Translations under genes and position numbers: made by a program
Origin: Epiperipatus broadwayi
Taxonomy: Eukaryota > Onychophora > Udeonychophora > Euonychophora > Peripatidae
NCBI GenBank assembly: GCA_028023455.1
Contig: JAQFVV010013087.1
Coordinates: forward strand, 1-64,000
Reading direction: 5' to 3'
Length of the DNA: 64,000 nt
Shown here: in pieces, positions 23,779 to 37,689 of the stretch
Layout: the number at the start of each line of letters is the position of its first letter
Position numbering within the stretch: position 1 is the first letter of the stretch
The notes under the pieces: generated by a model
Seen by the model: the letters and a program-made list of their open reading frames with translations, nothing else
What the model was told of the DNA's origin: nothing
Database searches by the model: none

Positions 23779-24099
23779 AACATGGTATGCAGTACTTTGT
23801 CTTTTGGCAACCTATGTTTCAAAAAAAGAAAAAATCTTTAAACTTTTTCTATTTCATGTTTTTCTTTCTTAAAACTTTTTATAATATCTAAGTATTAAAA
23901 CTTTTACTTATTTTTTTAAAAAAATATTCCTGTCATTTATCGGTAACTGAATCTGCAGTATTGTTATTTCTTTATCATCGACGGACTACCAACCGCCATG
24001 ATCAAGATTAAGTTTTGAAAGAAAAATCATTAGATACCAAAAAATAACGTGACTCAGTGAGAGAAATGAGATTCAATTTGAAGTAGTTCGAATTCACAA

Positions 24100-24455
24100 T
24101 ATGAGGCTTATCAAAATGTCTATTTCTCTCAGTTTTTTCACCTATTAATTTTAAGTTAATATTAGATAAAATGAGAGGTTTCCACATAGCTGTAATACTT
24201 TATACCTTATCAACCCTATTTAAACCAGTAAGTTTCCTTAATATTTCAATTGACTCTCTCATGGTTCTTAAATCATATCTTTCCAAATTAGCAAGTATTT
24301 CTGTATTGTCAAAATCAGGTTTGTGATCAATTTCTAAATAATGGGAAGTAAAAACTGATACGCTAATTTTTTATTAAAAACATTTCTATGTTCATTAATT
24401 CTGACATTTATTCATCTATTAGACTGACCCAACATAGCTTCTTGAGCACTGCAAA
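24100..24455 (-). pseudogene. GIY-YIG endonuclease fragment of a Penelope-like element
   Basis: Minus-strand frames carry YVGQSNR, then INVRINEHRNVFNKK and, after a shift, DHKPDFDNTEILANLERYDL and RTMRESIEIL. This order matches the GIY-YIG nuclease that follows the reverse transcriptase in Penelope-like elements: the second half of GIY-YIG, a conserved Arg, then the 'IREAIEI' region and a WKP end. Stops and frame changes break it. It directly adjoins a LINE RT fragment on the same strand, and its RT domain is missing. In life the domain nicks target DNA for insertion; this copy cannot. Confidence 0.6.
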
Positions 24456-26300
24456 CAAAACTTGATGATCCAATGCTTTAATCACTGAAGAAATGTTTAG
24501 AGAGTCAAATGCCTTTTCATAGATCTACAAATCCGAAGCATAATGACAACTCACATTCATTTGTCCTTTCTATTACTTCTCTCAATACATGGATATGATA
24601 TACTGTATTAAAATCACTTTTAAATGCAGCTTGTTCTCTTGGTTGGTGGAAATCCAATGTTCTCTGCAGATGAGTTGTCATTATATTGCTAAACTTTTTG
24701 TATAAAACTGATAAAACGCTGATAGTCTGTAATTTCTAATATCTTCTTTATCATCTTTTTAAATATTAATATGAATACTGCATTCTTCCAATCATTTGGC
24801 ACATCCTTATTATTTAGACCATTGGTATATAACTTTCCTAAAAAAATATATTTATTCACTAGCTTCTTCTAATATATCAATTATAATTCCATCATTACCT
24901 GGAACCTTTCCTTTCTTCAAACATTTGATTACATACCTCACTTCCTCATTTAAAATTCTGAGCAATTCAAAATATATAATACACATAGGAGGTACTTGTT
25001 TTTTTATTACTATATAATTCTTGATAAAAATATTCTACCCATCTCATGATGTCATCTCTCTTTTTAGTCATAGTTCCATCTTTTTTACCTTACTGCAGAT
25101 ATTAATTTCCTATCAATACCAACATGTTGTTTTATTCTCTTGAAACTTTATTCCATTCTACAGCTTTTATTGCTAGTTCATAGTTGTACCTTCTTATATC
25201 ATTTCCAACTCTTTCCCTCATCATTTTAAAGAATTGGAGGTATTCATTCCGTTTTGTATATCTTCATATTCATTCTGTTCTTCATGAATTCTCTAGTCTC
25301 AGTCGAAATTTTATTGGTCTATTGCCGTTCTTTTCTACCAGCTATCTTATTTTTTGCAGTTTTTAAAAGTGTATTAGTTATTTACTTATAAATTTCTTTC
25401 AAATCTGAATCATGTTCAAAATCTACTAATACGTGAAACTGATTTGTAAGTTCTAATTTAAATTGATTACATTGTTTCTGAAAATTAAGAATATCAACTC
25501 TAAATATTGTTTTCCTTAATAATTTTTTTGTCTTTCTAGTTTTGCATTAACAATATATTACATCTTACTAATCGATGATTACTTCCTGTGTTAAATTTAT
25601 TAAAAGCATTACAATATTGAAATATGTATTTTCTGCTAGTGAAAATATAATCCAATTCTGCTGTATCTTCATTTGGATGATTCCATGTCCGTTTCTTTTT
25701 AACATTCCCCAAAAAAAAGAATTTACAATATAAAGTTGTTGTTTTTTTTTTTCTGCAAACCCTGCAAATCTATGACTTCTCTTATTTTTATTACCATAAC
25801 CAAAATTACCTATATCACTTTCATCTTTCATTTTTTTATCAATTTTACCATTAACGTCTCCCATGATAATTATAAAAGGTCGTTTCCTCTGATCACAAGT
25901 CATTTTGTACAACCATATAAAAATATTCTACTACTTCATCACTCTGAGAACTTGTAGGGGCATAAACCTTAATCATCTGCCTTAGGTATCTGCTATGAGG
26001 CTGGATTATTATTATTCCTACTCTCTCCAATACACCATTAAAGTTCAGAACGTTGTTCTTCCACTTTTTATTTATAATGAATGCTACTCCACTTGTATTT
26101 CCAATATTTCTGCCTTTATAGTAAAATACTTGTCCACTTTTTAAATCAATTGTCTCTTCACCTTTCCTTTTAACTTCACAAAGTTCAATAATGTCTCATT
26201 TAATATAAGATGTTTCTTTTAATTCTTGCAATCTTCCTTTTCTTGAAAGGGATTTGCAGTTGTAAGTACCTAAAATAAAATTGTCACCAAATGTCAACAT
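24456..26300 (-). pseudogene. RTE-like LINE, endonuclease and partial reverse transcriptase, broken
   Basis: Reading right to left on the minus strand: an apurinic-type endonuclease (near 26270 GTYNCKSLS and GRLQELKE; near 26000 VYAPTSSQSDE; near 25860 the MGDVNGKI motif; near 25590 NTGSNHRLV, the GSDHRLV-type motif), then a reverse transcriptase (near 24940 IKCLKKGKVPGNDGI, near 24700 HQPREQAAFKSDFNT, near 24520 FVDL-KAFDSL). This is the typical order of RTE-type endonuclease-reverse transcriptase LINEs. Many frameshifts and stops are present. The RT stops just after motif A, where the PLE nuclease fragment begins, so motifs B and C with the YxDD box are absent. It is a dead copy. The clade is judged from motif flavour only. 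Confidence 0.65.
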
Positions 26301-26399
26301 GAGTCCACACTCAGGGGATTCTTAGCCTCCTCCACATTCAGCCACTGACCAATTTTTTGATTGGTGATTTTACAACTTCCTGGGAATAAGGATCATGAT

Positions 26400-28850
26400 T
26401 TATTTTTGTCTTTTTACAATTGTATATATCTATTGGGTAAATATCATTTACACATACATTTATTCTGCCTTATCAGGTAACTGAGAAGAGAGAGACCAAT
26501 ATGTTTCTTGGTTTTAAACTCAGAGTTAAAAAGCCAATAAACTCAAGACTTGGATAATGCGTATTTGTGCGCAGCCCATGTATGTTCGCACACTATATGA
26601 ATAATCACATAGTAATCACGGTTTGCAATGACTAGAACGTATGGAGTGAATATTTGGAATTTCCCTGTTTGGTTATTTTAAGGACTTCAAGAGGAATCAA
26701 ATTTCTGCTTTCAGTTAATAGCAAACTCTTTTCTCAGGCAATATAGTTAATTTTATTTAGAAATAATTTATAGAAGAACGTTGTGCATTTGATTATGCGA
26801 ATAATTAAGGTATTGATAAAATGATTAATAATGGTATATAGAGTACCAATAGGCTCAACAAAAATTATATTATCAGCATTTGGAAATAAATTAATGTTTC
26901 TTATTTCATTAATGACATTCTGAAGATGAAATATACAAATGCCATGGGATAAAACTATTGAATTTAACGTTATTTGCATAAATTATTTTGTTAATGCTAT
27001 AGACTTTTGCTCAAGATTACTTTGGTGAGAAGATGTATTTTTTTTTTTTTTTTGTTTTTTAATGAAGAAAAAAATCTAATAGTGGTTAACAAAACAATAA
27101 TATATTGACTATTCATGTCTTTGCATATATTCAAAGATTTGTTTTGAAAATTTCATTGGTAGTATTTCTCATGGAAAAAGTAACTGATTACCACATTATG
27201 AGAGCGGTGCTTTGGGAAATCTAAAAAAAAGTTGATATGTAGAGGGGGGGGTGATAAAAATAGTATTACTTATAAGAATATAACAAATATTTTTTTTTGT
27301 TAAAGTGGAGTGAGAATTTATTTATATAGTTAATAATTTACAATATCTAGTAATGGAAGAAATTTGTTTTATTGGGAGAAACATACCTATGGCGGTCATA
27401 TATGAGACATGGGTAATGGTTTGTTTACTTATTGAAACATGTATGTCGGAAAATTTTATTTTAATTTCTAAATGAAGTGTGTTGATATAAATGGCAAAGA
27501 GTAAAAGTGAAACTTTGAACAAATAGATGGTATATTAATGCAACCTAGGCAATATGTGTCAGTTGAGCATGAAGGACATACCAATATTTATAGGTAGCTT
27601 TGTCAGAAAATAGGGATATTAACTTATGTCCTTGAAGTATTAGGATTAGACTTGGTATACAGACTGAAAGAAATTCAGCTGTTATTTTAATAATCCAACA
27701 ATGGTCTTCATTTCTTACTTTGATGATGTGATGTAATATGATTATAAACAAAATATTAGCTTAAAAAGCAGTTGAATTCTTGTTGTTTTTTATTTTTTTT
27801 TGCAAACTGAAATTTTGATAATCCTTTAACAAGATATACAGTGATTTTAGTGATGTATTAGTCAAAGATATTTTTGAAAGTTTGTTCAAGGAAAACAAAA
27901 GTATTTTTTAAGGAAGAGAACCATAGAGATAAGATAATGTTCTGAAATGATATGGCTTTATTATGACAAATGATTGATGCAATTCCAAAATACATACATA
28001 AAACATGTATATAAATCAAATGTTATTTCACACTTATACAACAATATTCTGAGCATGCTATACATTGGCTGGTAGACAATGTCAACTATTCAAAAGTGAC
28101 ATCAATATATTATGTTATTAATGTATCAAACATGCTTTTTTATATATACATTTTGGATGTATTTATGTTGTGAATTACATTTTTCTAAAAATAAAGATTA
28201 AAAACTTTGGGAAAATGAGTGAAAAATTTATGGAATGGTTGAGATGGTTTTTACAATAAATACTATTTAACTTGTCAATTTTACATTTTTTGTATTCTAT
28301 GTTTTCCATCAAAATGAACTAATAAACAGACGATCAGTTTGAAAGTTAAAAATAGTTTTGAAATTGAAATTTAATGAGTTATTATATAAAAGATAGGGTG
28401 TTTTCTCTAATAATCAAATATGAAACTTTCGATGGCATTGCTATATTGGTCTATAATTAAAGGACCGTTGTGTGTATATATTTGGTCAATTATGAATATA
28501 AGTCAGATATATTTTTCATTTTGGTATGCCAGACAGTATGTCATGATTGATTGAGTATGTTTGCATTTTTGTTTGAGAGTTATCAATAATGAAATACAAG
28601 TTGTTCTTTAGGGAATATTTATAAGTGGAGTCAATAAGGTATGGACTTGTTTTACAAATCTAACCTAAATTTGTTCTTTGAAGTAAAAGTATAAATGGAA
28701 AATGTGAATTAAAAATGTAAAAATCTATTGGACGATGATTTTTTTTTTAAACTTCTCAACCAATAAAATTTGAGATTGAAAAGAAACTGACAAGAAAGTA
28801 ATAAAATAACATTTTTTATGTCCGCGATCACATTCTTACGATTTGAGAAA
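26400..28850. other. AT-rich DNA, no gene recognised
   Basis: Several short frames occur, as expected by chance, and none has recognisable motifs. A run of nine G lies at about 27243 and scattered poly-T tracts are present. Confidence 0.3.
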
Positions 28851-28899
28851 AAAGGAGCTCAAAGGAAGATATTTATTATTGTATTGAAATATCATATAT

Positions 28900-29975
28900 T
28901 TAGCTATTATAATTTTATGACTCGGAAGCTCTGGAAATATGGTTGTACATATAAAAGACATATTTTGTGGGTTCATCAATGTTATAATTTTTATATTAAT
29001 ATAGACTTTTTTACTTGATCACACTAGTCATCTACTGGGTGATAAAGGTAGAAAGACAAATTGTAGAGGCGCTAAAATCACTGATATGAAAATAAAGTTA
29101 AAGTTCTACCAATAGTAAAAGTGTTAAATTAAAATGTCTTTAAATAAAGTCAAAATAGGAGGAAGTTTGCATGAATTATCTCACTTATAAATACAATCTG
29201 GTCACTTTAGTATCTCAATGGCTTCTCTGATTTTACATTGGTAGATATTATCACATTTGTATATATGATACTGGTTTTAGACAAAAATAAATGTTATGAT
29301 CCAAATTTATAGTATGGAGTAAGATGTTGATGATGATGAGTGTTGTTTAACTGCATTAGCATTTTCATCTCTCCTGATTTTAATGTGACTATTGCTGATA
29401 CTTATGTAAGAAGCTTTACAATTATCACATGAGATTCCATAAACATCATGAGATCCAAGGGGGATAGAAACTTTTATGCTTGGTTATTATGTTACTGATA
29501 TTTTGATAAATAGAAAACGCTGTATTTATATTATAGCGTTTCAATATATGTTCAATATTGTCTGTAGTTCATTTTACATATGGAACCCAAATTGTAATTG
29601 CAGATTTATGTTCTTTTGTTTCCTATTTTGACCTTTTTGAGCTTGAATTAAGGCTTTTAAATAAATTTATTATTATAACTATTTGCTAATAAAACACTAT
29701 TAATATTATTTATTTCTTATTACAGATATGTTTTATCTAAAAGGTTAATTGTTGTATTGAAAAATGTTTTGGCTACAAAAACAATCTGAGTTGGTTGACG
29801 ATGTAAATGTAAACATTGGTTCATGTGTGTATTATTGCAATACAGCAAAAAAAGATATACTATTTAGTGTCCTGGTGACTTTTACATCAAGAAAGGGAAG
29901 TTTTCCACCAGATTCTGCCTCCATTGTAAGCTTCATATGAGGATGCATATTATTTAAATGTGCATTGAAATCATC
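28900..29975 (-). pseudogene. Penelope-like element, family PLE-2, left arm of a head-to-head pair
   Basis: The minus strand carries part of a PLE reverse transcriptase, including HLNNMHPHMKLTMEAESGG and KLPFLDVKVTRT, the segment just after the YxDD motif. It then runs through degenerate sequence toward a 3' region that mirrors the copy at 30000-31260. Matching landmarks include the ATCTACTGGGTGATAAAGG block near 29030 and TTCTACCAATAGTA near 29105. The GIY-YIG part is too decayed to translate well. The copy is truncated at its 5' side at 29975, next to an A15 tract. Not functional. Confidence 0.65.
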
Positions 29976-30272
29976 ATTTAAAAAAAAAAAAAAAACACTT
30001 ATTTGGCTCAGATACATACATGAAATTTTTGTTATATGGCAACATGGAAAAATAAATTAGATGATTATTTGCTTATATTTAAATAATATGCATCCTTATA
30101 TGAAGCTTACAATGGAGGCAGAATCTGGTGGAAAACTTCCCTTTCTTGATGTAAAAGTCACCAGGACACTAAATAGTATATCTTTTTTCGCTGTATTGCA
30201 ATAATACACACATGGACCGATGTTTACATTTACATCATCAACCAACAAATATTGTTTCTTTAGCCAAAAATG

Positions 30273-30275
<3 letters not shown>

Positions 30276-30312
<37 letters not shown>

Positions 30313-30320
30313 CTTAATTG

Positions 30321-30352
<32 letters not shown>

Positions 30353-30364
30353 CAATTAAGCTTT
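30276..30364. repeat. (AT)n with a perfect flanked palindrome
   Basis: Two AT arrays lie at about 30276-30308 and 30323-30351. The second is flanked by AAAGCTTAATTGCTA and its exact reverse complement, giving a hairpin of about 15 bp per arm plus the AT tract. It interrupts the right-arm PLE copy. Confidence 0.8.
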
Positions 30365-31115
30365 CAGATAAGTCACATCTGAAAGACGAAGTAAATCACT
30401 TTAATAGTAAATCATATTATTAGCAAATAGTTATAATAACACATTTATTAAAAAAATAATTCAAGCCCAAAATGGTCAAAATAGAAAAGAAAAATATGAT
30501 AAATCACTTATTAAGATATGTGTTGCATATTTAAATAAACAACAGATAGTATTGGAAGTATATAAAAAGTCCATAGTACAAATACAGCGTTTTCTACTCA
30601 TAAAAAATTCAGTAACATAAAAAAGAAGCCTAAGAATTCAATCCCTCTTGAACCTCATCATGGTTATGAAATTGGTATGTGATATTTGGAGCACTTTTTA
30701 CATAGGTATGATCAATTGTCACGTCCATGTCAGGTGAGATGAAAATGCTAACACAAACAAACTCATCCTTATAAGCTCTGTTACTCCATAGTATTGTTTC
30801 TGGTCATAAAATTGAATTTTATAGTATCAGTAACACATCAATGTATGATAATTCCCATCATCGTAAAATCAGAGAAGTTATTGAGATATTAAAAAAACAA
30901 GATTGTATCAGTAAGTGAGATGATACATGCAAACTACTTCATATTTGGAATTTTTAAAAAAAAAAAATTTTTAACTTTTTTACTATTGGTAGAACTTTAA
31001 TGTTATTTGATCAGTTATTGTAGCGCCACTATAATTGACTTTTTTACCTTTTATCACCCAGTAGATAACTTGTGTAATCAAGTAGAAATGTTGAGAATAT
31101 TAATATAAAATATAT

Positions 31116-31229
31116 CATAACATATATGAACCCACAAAATATGTATTTAGATATATATATAATATATATTAGCATAACATATATGAACCCACAAAATATG
31201 TATTTAGATATATATATAATAATATTAGC
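31116..31229. repeat. 57-bp direct duplication in a PLE 3' region
   Basis: Two nearly identical units beginning CATAACATATATGAACCC and ending in an AT-rich tract lie in tandem. The opposing PLE copy has only one such unit (near 28955). Confidence 0.75.
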
Positions 31230-31379
31230 ATTCATTGTCTTTATTTTTTCAAAGCCATACACGCACTTTATAATTGAACATTTATAAATACAATAATAAG
31301 ATAATTAAAAAAATATCCACTTAGGAGAGCTTTCAATTATCCTAGTAATCTTTGTCAACTAATACATTGGAAGGTTAAC

Positions 31380-31890
31380 TTTCCCTCAATTCCATGATCT
31401 TAACATTTGCAGCTTGCCTGTTAATTAAATCATATTTGTATTTGTATATTAGCATAGCTTCTTTATTTTTCTTTTATTGTTATTTTTTATCAATTTGCAA
31501 TATTTTTTGCATTATTAAAATTGAAGTCAAAACCACAAATACATGACTTATTATGATTGTAAAAGATAGATGCTGACATTTTATTAACTACTTTACAATT
31601 TTGTTTCGATTTCTAAACCAAATTTAATAACAGCAAGTGGTCTTTAGTTATTTTTCAAATGTACATCTCGATTTACCTGTATATCCATTACCACACCTAT
31701 GTATCCATTTATAAAAATACACAATTTTCATTTATAAATGAGGTTTTACCTTTATAATTATTTATTAATTTGTCTAATGTAGGATGTGTGTAGAGTGCAA
31801 TATCACATATACCTTTATAAAATTTCCTTCTAAAATTTACATGATCATTCAAAATGTATGACATTCATATCCACATTTTTTATTAACAGG
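31380..31890 (-). pseudogene. Penelope-like element fragment, GIY-YIG end, family PLE-1
   Basis: Minus-strand frames include GNGYTGKSRCTFEK near 31680, CGFDFNF near 31545 and IKEKIKEAMLIYKYKYDL, INRQAANVKIME near 31480-31400. These match, segment by segment, the nuclease region of the PLE at 43800-44202 (YIGESKCTLQKR, YGFKFNN, KIKEAMMI, NKQSANIKTTELWE). RT sequence is absent and the frame is broken, so this is a 5'-truncated dead copy. Confidence 0.55.
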
Positions 31891-31904
31891 ACAATCATTG
31901 TGAA

Positions 31905-32105
31905 TGTTGATCATCATTCCAAGAATGGTTGTGAATGTCACAGCTTTTGTTTTAATTGTGCACACCGGTCATTACTCCAAAACTTGTTGTGGATGTAAAA
32001 TGTCTCCTATCTTCCTAGCATCAATCATCATTCCAAGAGTCATTGTGAATGTCGAGTGTCGATTGTCATTCCAAGAGACTTTGTCAATGTCACAGCTCTA
32101 ATACC
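31905..32105. repeat. Degenerate minisatellite, about four units
   Basis: A unit resembling TCATCATTCCAAGA followed by GTTGTGAATGTCACAGCT recurs near 31914, 31971, 32020 and 32060 with variable spacing (about 40-57 bp). The 65-residue plus-strand frame is a by-product of the repeats. Confidence 0.55.
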
Positions 32106-32109
32106 GCAG

Positions 32110-34640
32110 TACCCAATTAACAAATAACATGACGTTTTTTGTTGATATCCAATCTTTCCTTTAGAACTTGAGGAGTTTTTATTGTTGAATAGGTGAACTA
32201 ACTTTTTATTTTTAATGATGAGAAATCATGATTTAATATCCAGATACTTATGAGATATTTTACCTGAGATGAGTTACCAAATAAGGCACTCAAACTCAGA
32301 CTTTTATGCGACTCTCAACTGTTCATTTCTTCTCATATTGCTAACCCACTTGATCACACACCTGTTGAAAAAATAAATAATCACCAACACATGTATTTCG
32401 TGCTAAACCAGCACTTATAAATTGGTCCAGATTACCCTCTCCACATATTTATACAATCAATGCTCAGCTTTATATTAAGATAGCCAATCGTCATTCTTTA
32501 ATGGACAGGCCATGATTTATGTTTTTTTTTCTATGTTATTATTTTTGTTTTCAAAATTTTAGACATTGTCTATCTTCTTCATCTAAAGCAGAAATATTGT
32601 CACTTTATAATATGTTTGTTGTGTATTAAATATCTGATTCAATAATGAAAATATACTTCTGAGTTAAGCAGGTGATGGGATGATTTTTTTTATTTTTGTG
32701 TGTTTTAATCTTCTTATCTCAACATTATATGATAATTAATGCACAATGGATTATATGAAACACAATACATCTGAGAGAACTTTATTTCTTCCATATTGCA
32801 TTATAATTATATTTTTTAAACGGTGATGTTTTTTTTGTATTTTTCAAACCACATTATAGATAAATTTGATTCGGACGTATTTGAGGAGGTGTAATCAGAA
32901 TTTTCAAGACAAAAATTGTAGATCAATGTTATTAAAAGTCGTTATAAATGTTGATCTGTCTATGTAGTGCAGAATGGGTATTGAATAAGGTTGAATATTT
33001 ACTTCAAACGGGATCAAATAAAACAGTATCTTGGTTTTAATTTTCTTATATATAAAAATTGCATGGTCTCTTGATCTAATATTTGTGTTGGGATAGTGTA
33101 TGGATCAATATTTGAGAGTGACTTTATTTTTAATTAGTAGTTATTTGTGGCTATTGGTATGGGTGTTTGGTTAGATATATATTTATTGTAGGGATAATAC
33201 TTTTCCAAAAGGTTGCGTCATGTTTGAAAGTTTTCTATTTCGTAGTTGAAACATGTGTTTTGGAGTATTCTGCTAATAATATTTGTTTATTTTCGCTTAC
33301 TATTACAATAAGGTAATTATCTATTGTTTTGATAATTGTTAAAAATGTTGTTTTTGATCTGCTCAATCGTTATTTATCTAGGGTTAGTGAGATCTGCTAT
33401 TTTACAAATTGTTTTCCATAAATTATGTGAAGCTATCAGCATCATAAAGTGCTTGACGAGAAAATTTATGAAAAATAAAAATAAAAAACATTATTATAAA
33501 AGAAAATATTTCAAAAATGTATAATTATATTGAGGACAATGAATTCAATAATTTGTACAGTACAGAAAAAAAAAATAAAAATAAAGACATTATATAAATA
33601 GTCAGTGACAAATTCCATTCATCGGCGGTAAATACGTTGTTAAAATTGTTTCAAATATTCACAAATAATAAAACATTAGCCTTAGACATAACACATATTG
33701 ATAACACAATGAAATAACCCACAGAGGAAATCTATTAATATATAATCGACAAACAATAGTTGTTTAATTTAGATTTTAATACGAATTTATGAAAACACCC
33801 ACCTACCAATATTTACTTTTTAGATAACAAATGTATTTTCTGCATAAGTATAAAGTAATAAATAAATGAAAAGGGCAAATTAAAAACCGTCACATGACTT
33901 CCATAAATTATGATTTATAAACTTTATTAATTACATATAAACGAATCAATCAATTAAATATTAGTACAAACTTTATACTGTAAATACCATTGTTATTAAA
34001 ATTTGTAATTATAACAGACTATTAATATGCATTGTAAATACTATTTAATACATATTCCCAATATTATTTTCCCACATTTTATGTTTAATAATTTTAACTC
34101 TGAATTTATGTTCAATATGTGTGTGTTGATATTAAAATACATTACCATTATGAAATCAATTATATATTTGATTGCATTTCTAATTTCGCAAAGACCAAAA
34201 GTATTTCATATAATATTCAATAGTAATTCTTTCAATAGGTATATTGTTCTTTTACTAAAAATTGATTTGTAGTTAAAAGGAATTAAAGAAACTATGGACA
34301 GTGTGTGCCTTCAAGAATTAAAAAAAACTTTAGTTTTAACTTGTTAACAAAAAAATTGATACATAATAAAGTGTAGCAAATATTCAGTCTACAGATAATT
34401 TTAGAAATGTAATGAATAAAATTCTTTGCATTTTATTAAAATGTAATATTTTATTTTAAGTCAATTTCAGGTTATTTAAATTTTAAAAAGTTATTTTAAC
34501 AGAGATATTTAATTTTTAGACAAAAATATTTAATATTTAAAGTATTAAATAATTTGCTAATATTTAATAATTGATGACTTATAATTTTAAAAATTAATTT
34601 TAAAAATATATTATGTTTTTTTATAAAAATTAGCAGATTT
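32110..34640. other. AT-rich DNA, no gene recognised
   Basis: Short chance frames only. No terminal repeats, RNA genes or coding motifs were seen. Confidence 0.3.
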
Positions 34641-34654
34641 GTACAAGAAGTATT

Positions 34655-34720
34655 GACCAATAAAATGTTTGGATTAAGACCATTATAAAAGAGAGATTGA
34701 AGCTAGTCTAGACTGATTTT
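34655..34720 (+). promoter_or_regulatory. CCAAT/TATA promoter-like segment
   Basis: GACCAATAAAATG at 34655 is followed by TATAAAAGAGAG at 34684. The layout is like the segment at 39009-39050. It may be the U3 promoter of another LTR copy, but no matching LTR body was traced to its right. Confidence 0.3.
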
Positions 34721-34729
34721 TAGTGATTT

Positions 34730-35468
<739 letters not shown>

Positions 35469-35469
35469 T

Positions 35470-36410
35470 GAAAATTTATACTCATACAACTATTAGAGAC
35501 ACATAGTTTAAACCTATGCCATTAAAATCGAAATGAAAGTGGGAATAGTGAAAATTATTTGGAATGATATGATGAATGTAAGAGTATAAAAAAATCATAC
35601 AAATGTTAAGAAATATAATTCATGGATAGTTCTTTAATGTTTATTATAAATATTTCAAACCAATTTATGTTATAAAAATGTCTAAAATTACATCTTAGAT
35701 ATATTAGCGTAATGGTTATTTTTTATAAAGGGAATACTCATATTTTTTTAATTTAATGGCTTCTGATATTCAAATATCAGGATGATACATTGTTGAACTA
35801 TAAAGAAAGACTTTAATAATTTTTATTTTAATATTATTTTTGTTGGCCTATAAGATGTGTATTTTAAAATATGAACTTATGTTGATGCATTACATTATAA
35901 GAAAAAAACAATTTATTATAGCATACATGTAATATTATGTTTTCTTAGAAATTGATAAATTTATTGTAACTATTACCATTACGAAGCAATAGAACATTAT
36001 TTTTGATGAATGATGATTATATATTATAATTTCTATTGTAAGTTTCATTATATTTCATTTGAAATAGCCAGTATAAAGGCTAATTTTATTTTATTTCTTG
36101 TATTTCATGGTAAGATTTTCTGCATATATACTTTATTCAAATGTTAAATACTTTTGTAAACATTTTTTATATTATGTTGTTATTATATTGTAATACTATA
36201 ACATTGTTAATTTATAAATAAATATGTTAAGTATTTTTAAAAAAATATATTATTCAAGTTGTGATTTATCTGCATGTTACTTATTAGATTTTTTCATTGT
36301 ACGTCCATGATCCACAGAAATTAATAATTTGAAATACAATTTATTTGGTACAAGATCCATAAAGATTACTTAGATATTATTTACATAGTATTTCATTGAC
36401 TACCAAAGTA
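35470..36410. other. AT-rich DNA, no gene recognised
   Basis: No supported features. Confidence 0.3.
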
Positions 36411-36660
<250 letters not shown>

Positions 36661-36710
36661 GAAGATATGATCATTGGTAATTATTTTTATGTTATATAAC
36701 ACCAATGATA

Positions 36711-37660
36711 TACACCTGGGTCTCATTTTACGCGATAGATAGGTTCCTCAGAAAACACGCGCAAATGAATTATGTGCAAAAATAGATGTAACTTACATTG
36801 AAAAAGGAGGGATGTGGTCTGTGATTTTTCAAAATTCACATAAAAGCAAAGCACCAACGTAAAATTACCTTAAAATGCGCGCAAAAAAATAAGGGAATAA
36901 AATAAGACTAACAAAAAATTTCAAATTTGAAAAAAACTGATACAAGACAAACTTTTTTTAACTATAATATTTGATTTTATTGAAAATAATATATTGTTAT
37001 GCATAATTTAAATTTTTTTAATACACGTTTTAATTATTATCGATATTTGCCGAAAACACACGTTCATTTTCAAACTAAGGAAATAAAACTAGCGCTAACT
37101 TCACACTCATGTTGAGTCAATGAATTTCTGGTGACAATGTAATTAGTAATTAATCTTTGAGATGATGATTTTATTAATTGTTTATGAACTTAGACTTACG
37201 ATAATAAAAATACATTATTCACCACAGCTGGGAAAAATTTAATTAAAACTAATAACTAAAAATTAAATTCTTATTTTTATCTTTAATTTTCAATTCCGTT
37301 TAAAAATCAAATTTCATTTCACTGCTATTACTCACCTTTTAAAAATATACTTGCGGACACTAAATGATTAATAATTGACTATGATCTTTTTTAAAAAGCA
37401 AAAACAGAACGTGATTTAAAATGCAAAATTAACACGCACAATGTTTGAACAAATTTACATTATAATCTTGTAAAATTTAATGTGTGTATACATAAAACGT
37501 GGAAATCATGATATTAATTTAATTATTGCATAAAATCTTACTATTATAAAGCAATGAAAATATTGAAATTACTAATATGAAAGTCAAATTCCAATAATGT
37601 GCTATTACTTTCAATATAAAGTAAGTGTGCAAATATTATTATTTAAAGTAATATATATAT
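36711..37660 (-). mobile_element. Non-autonomous DNA transposon, copy 1 (one end lost)
   Basis: The left end reads TACACCTGGGTCTCATTTTA, the same terminus as the right end of the element at 62051-63300, in inverse orientation. The body (e.g. GATAGATAGGTTCCTCAGAA; GGATGTGGTCTGTGATTTTT; ACGTGGAAATCATGATATTA; TGTGCTATTACTTTCAATAT) follows the reverse complement of that copy almost throughout. It lacks the insertion found there and loses about 80 bp at the other end, where an AT tract begins. No open frame is present, so it would depend on a transposase supplied elsewhere. The superfamily is not assigned. Confidence 0.7.
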
Positions 37661-37689
37661 ATATGCTCTGTGCATAGTTAATGAGGCTA

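Larger units (their letters stand above)
30000..31260 (+). pseudogene. Penelope-like element, family PLE-2, right arm of a head-to-head pair
   Basis: The plus strand reads an RT region (FVIWQHGK near 30030, NNMHPYMKL near 30090, GKLPFLDVKVTRT near 30130, then a threonine/histidine segment that shifts frame). Later come nuclease-end motifs (SGHKIEF near 30800, KIREVIEILKKQDCISK near 30870). Stops and frameshifts are frequent. The order RT then nuclease identifies a PLE. The 3' untranslated part contains a 57-bp direct duplication at 31116-31229. It mirrors the left arm from about 30075 onward. Confidence 0.65.
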
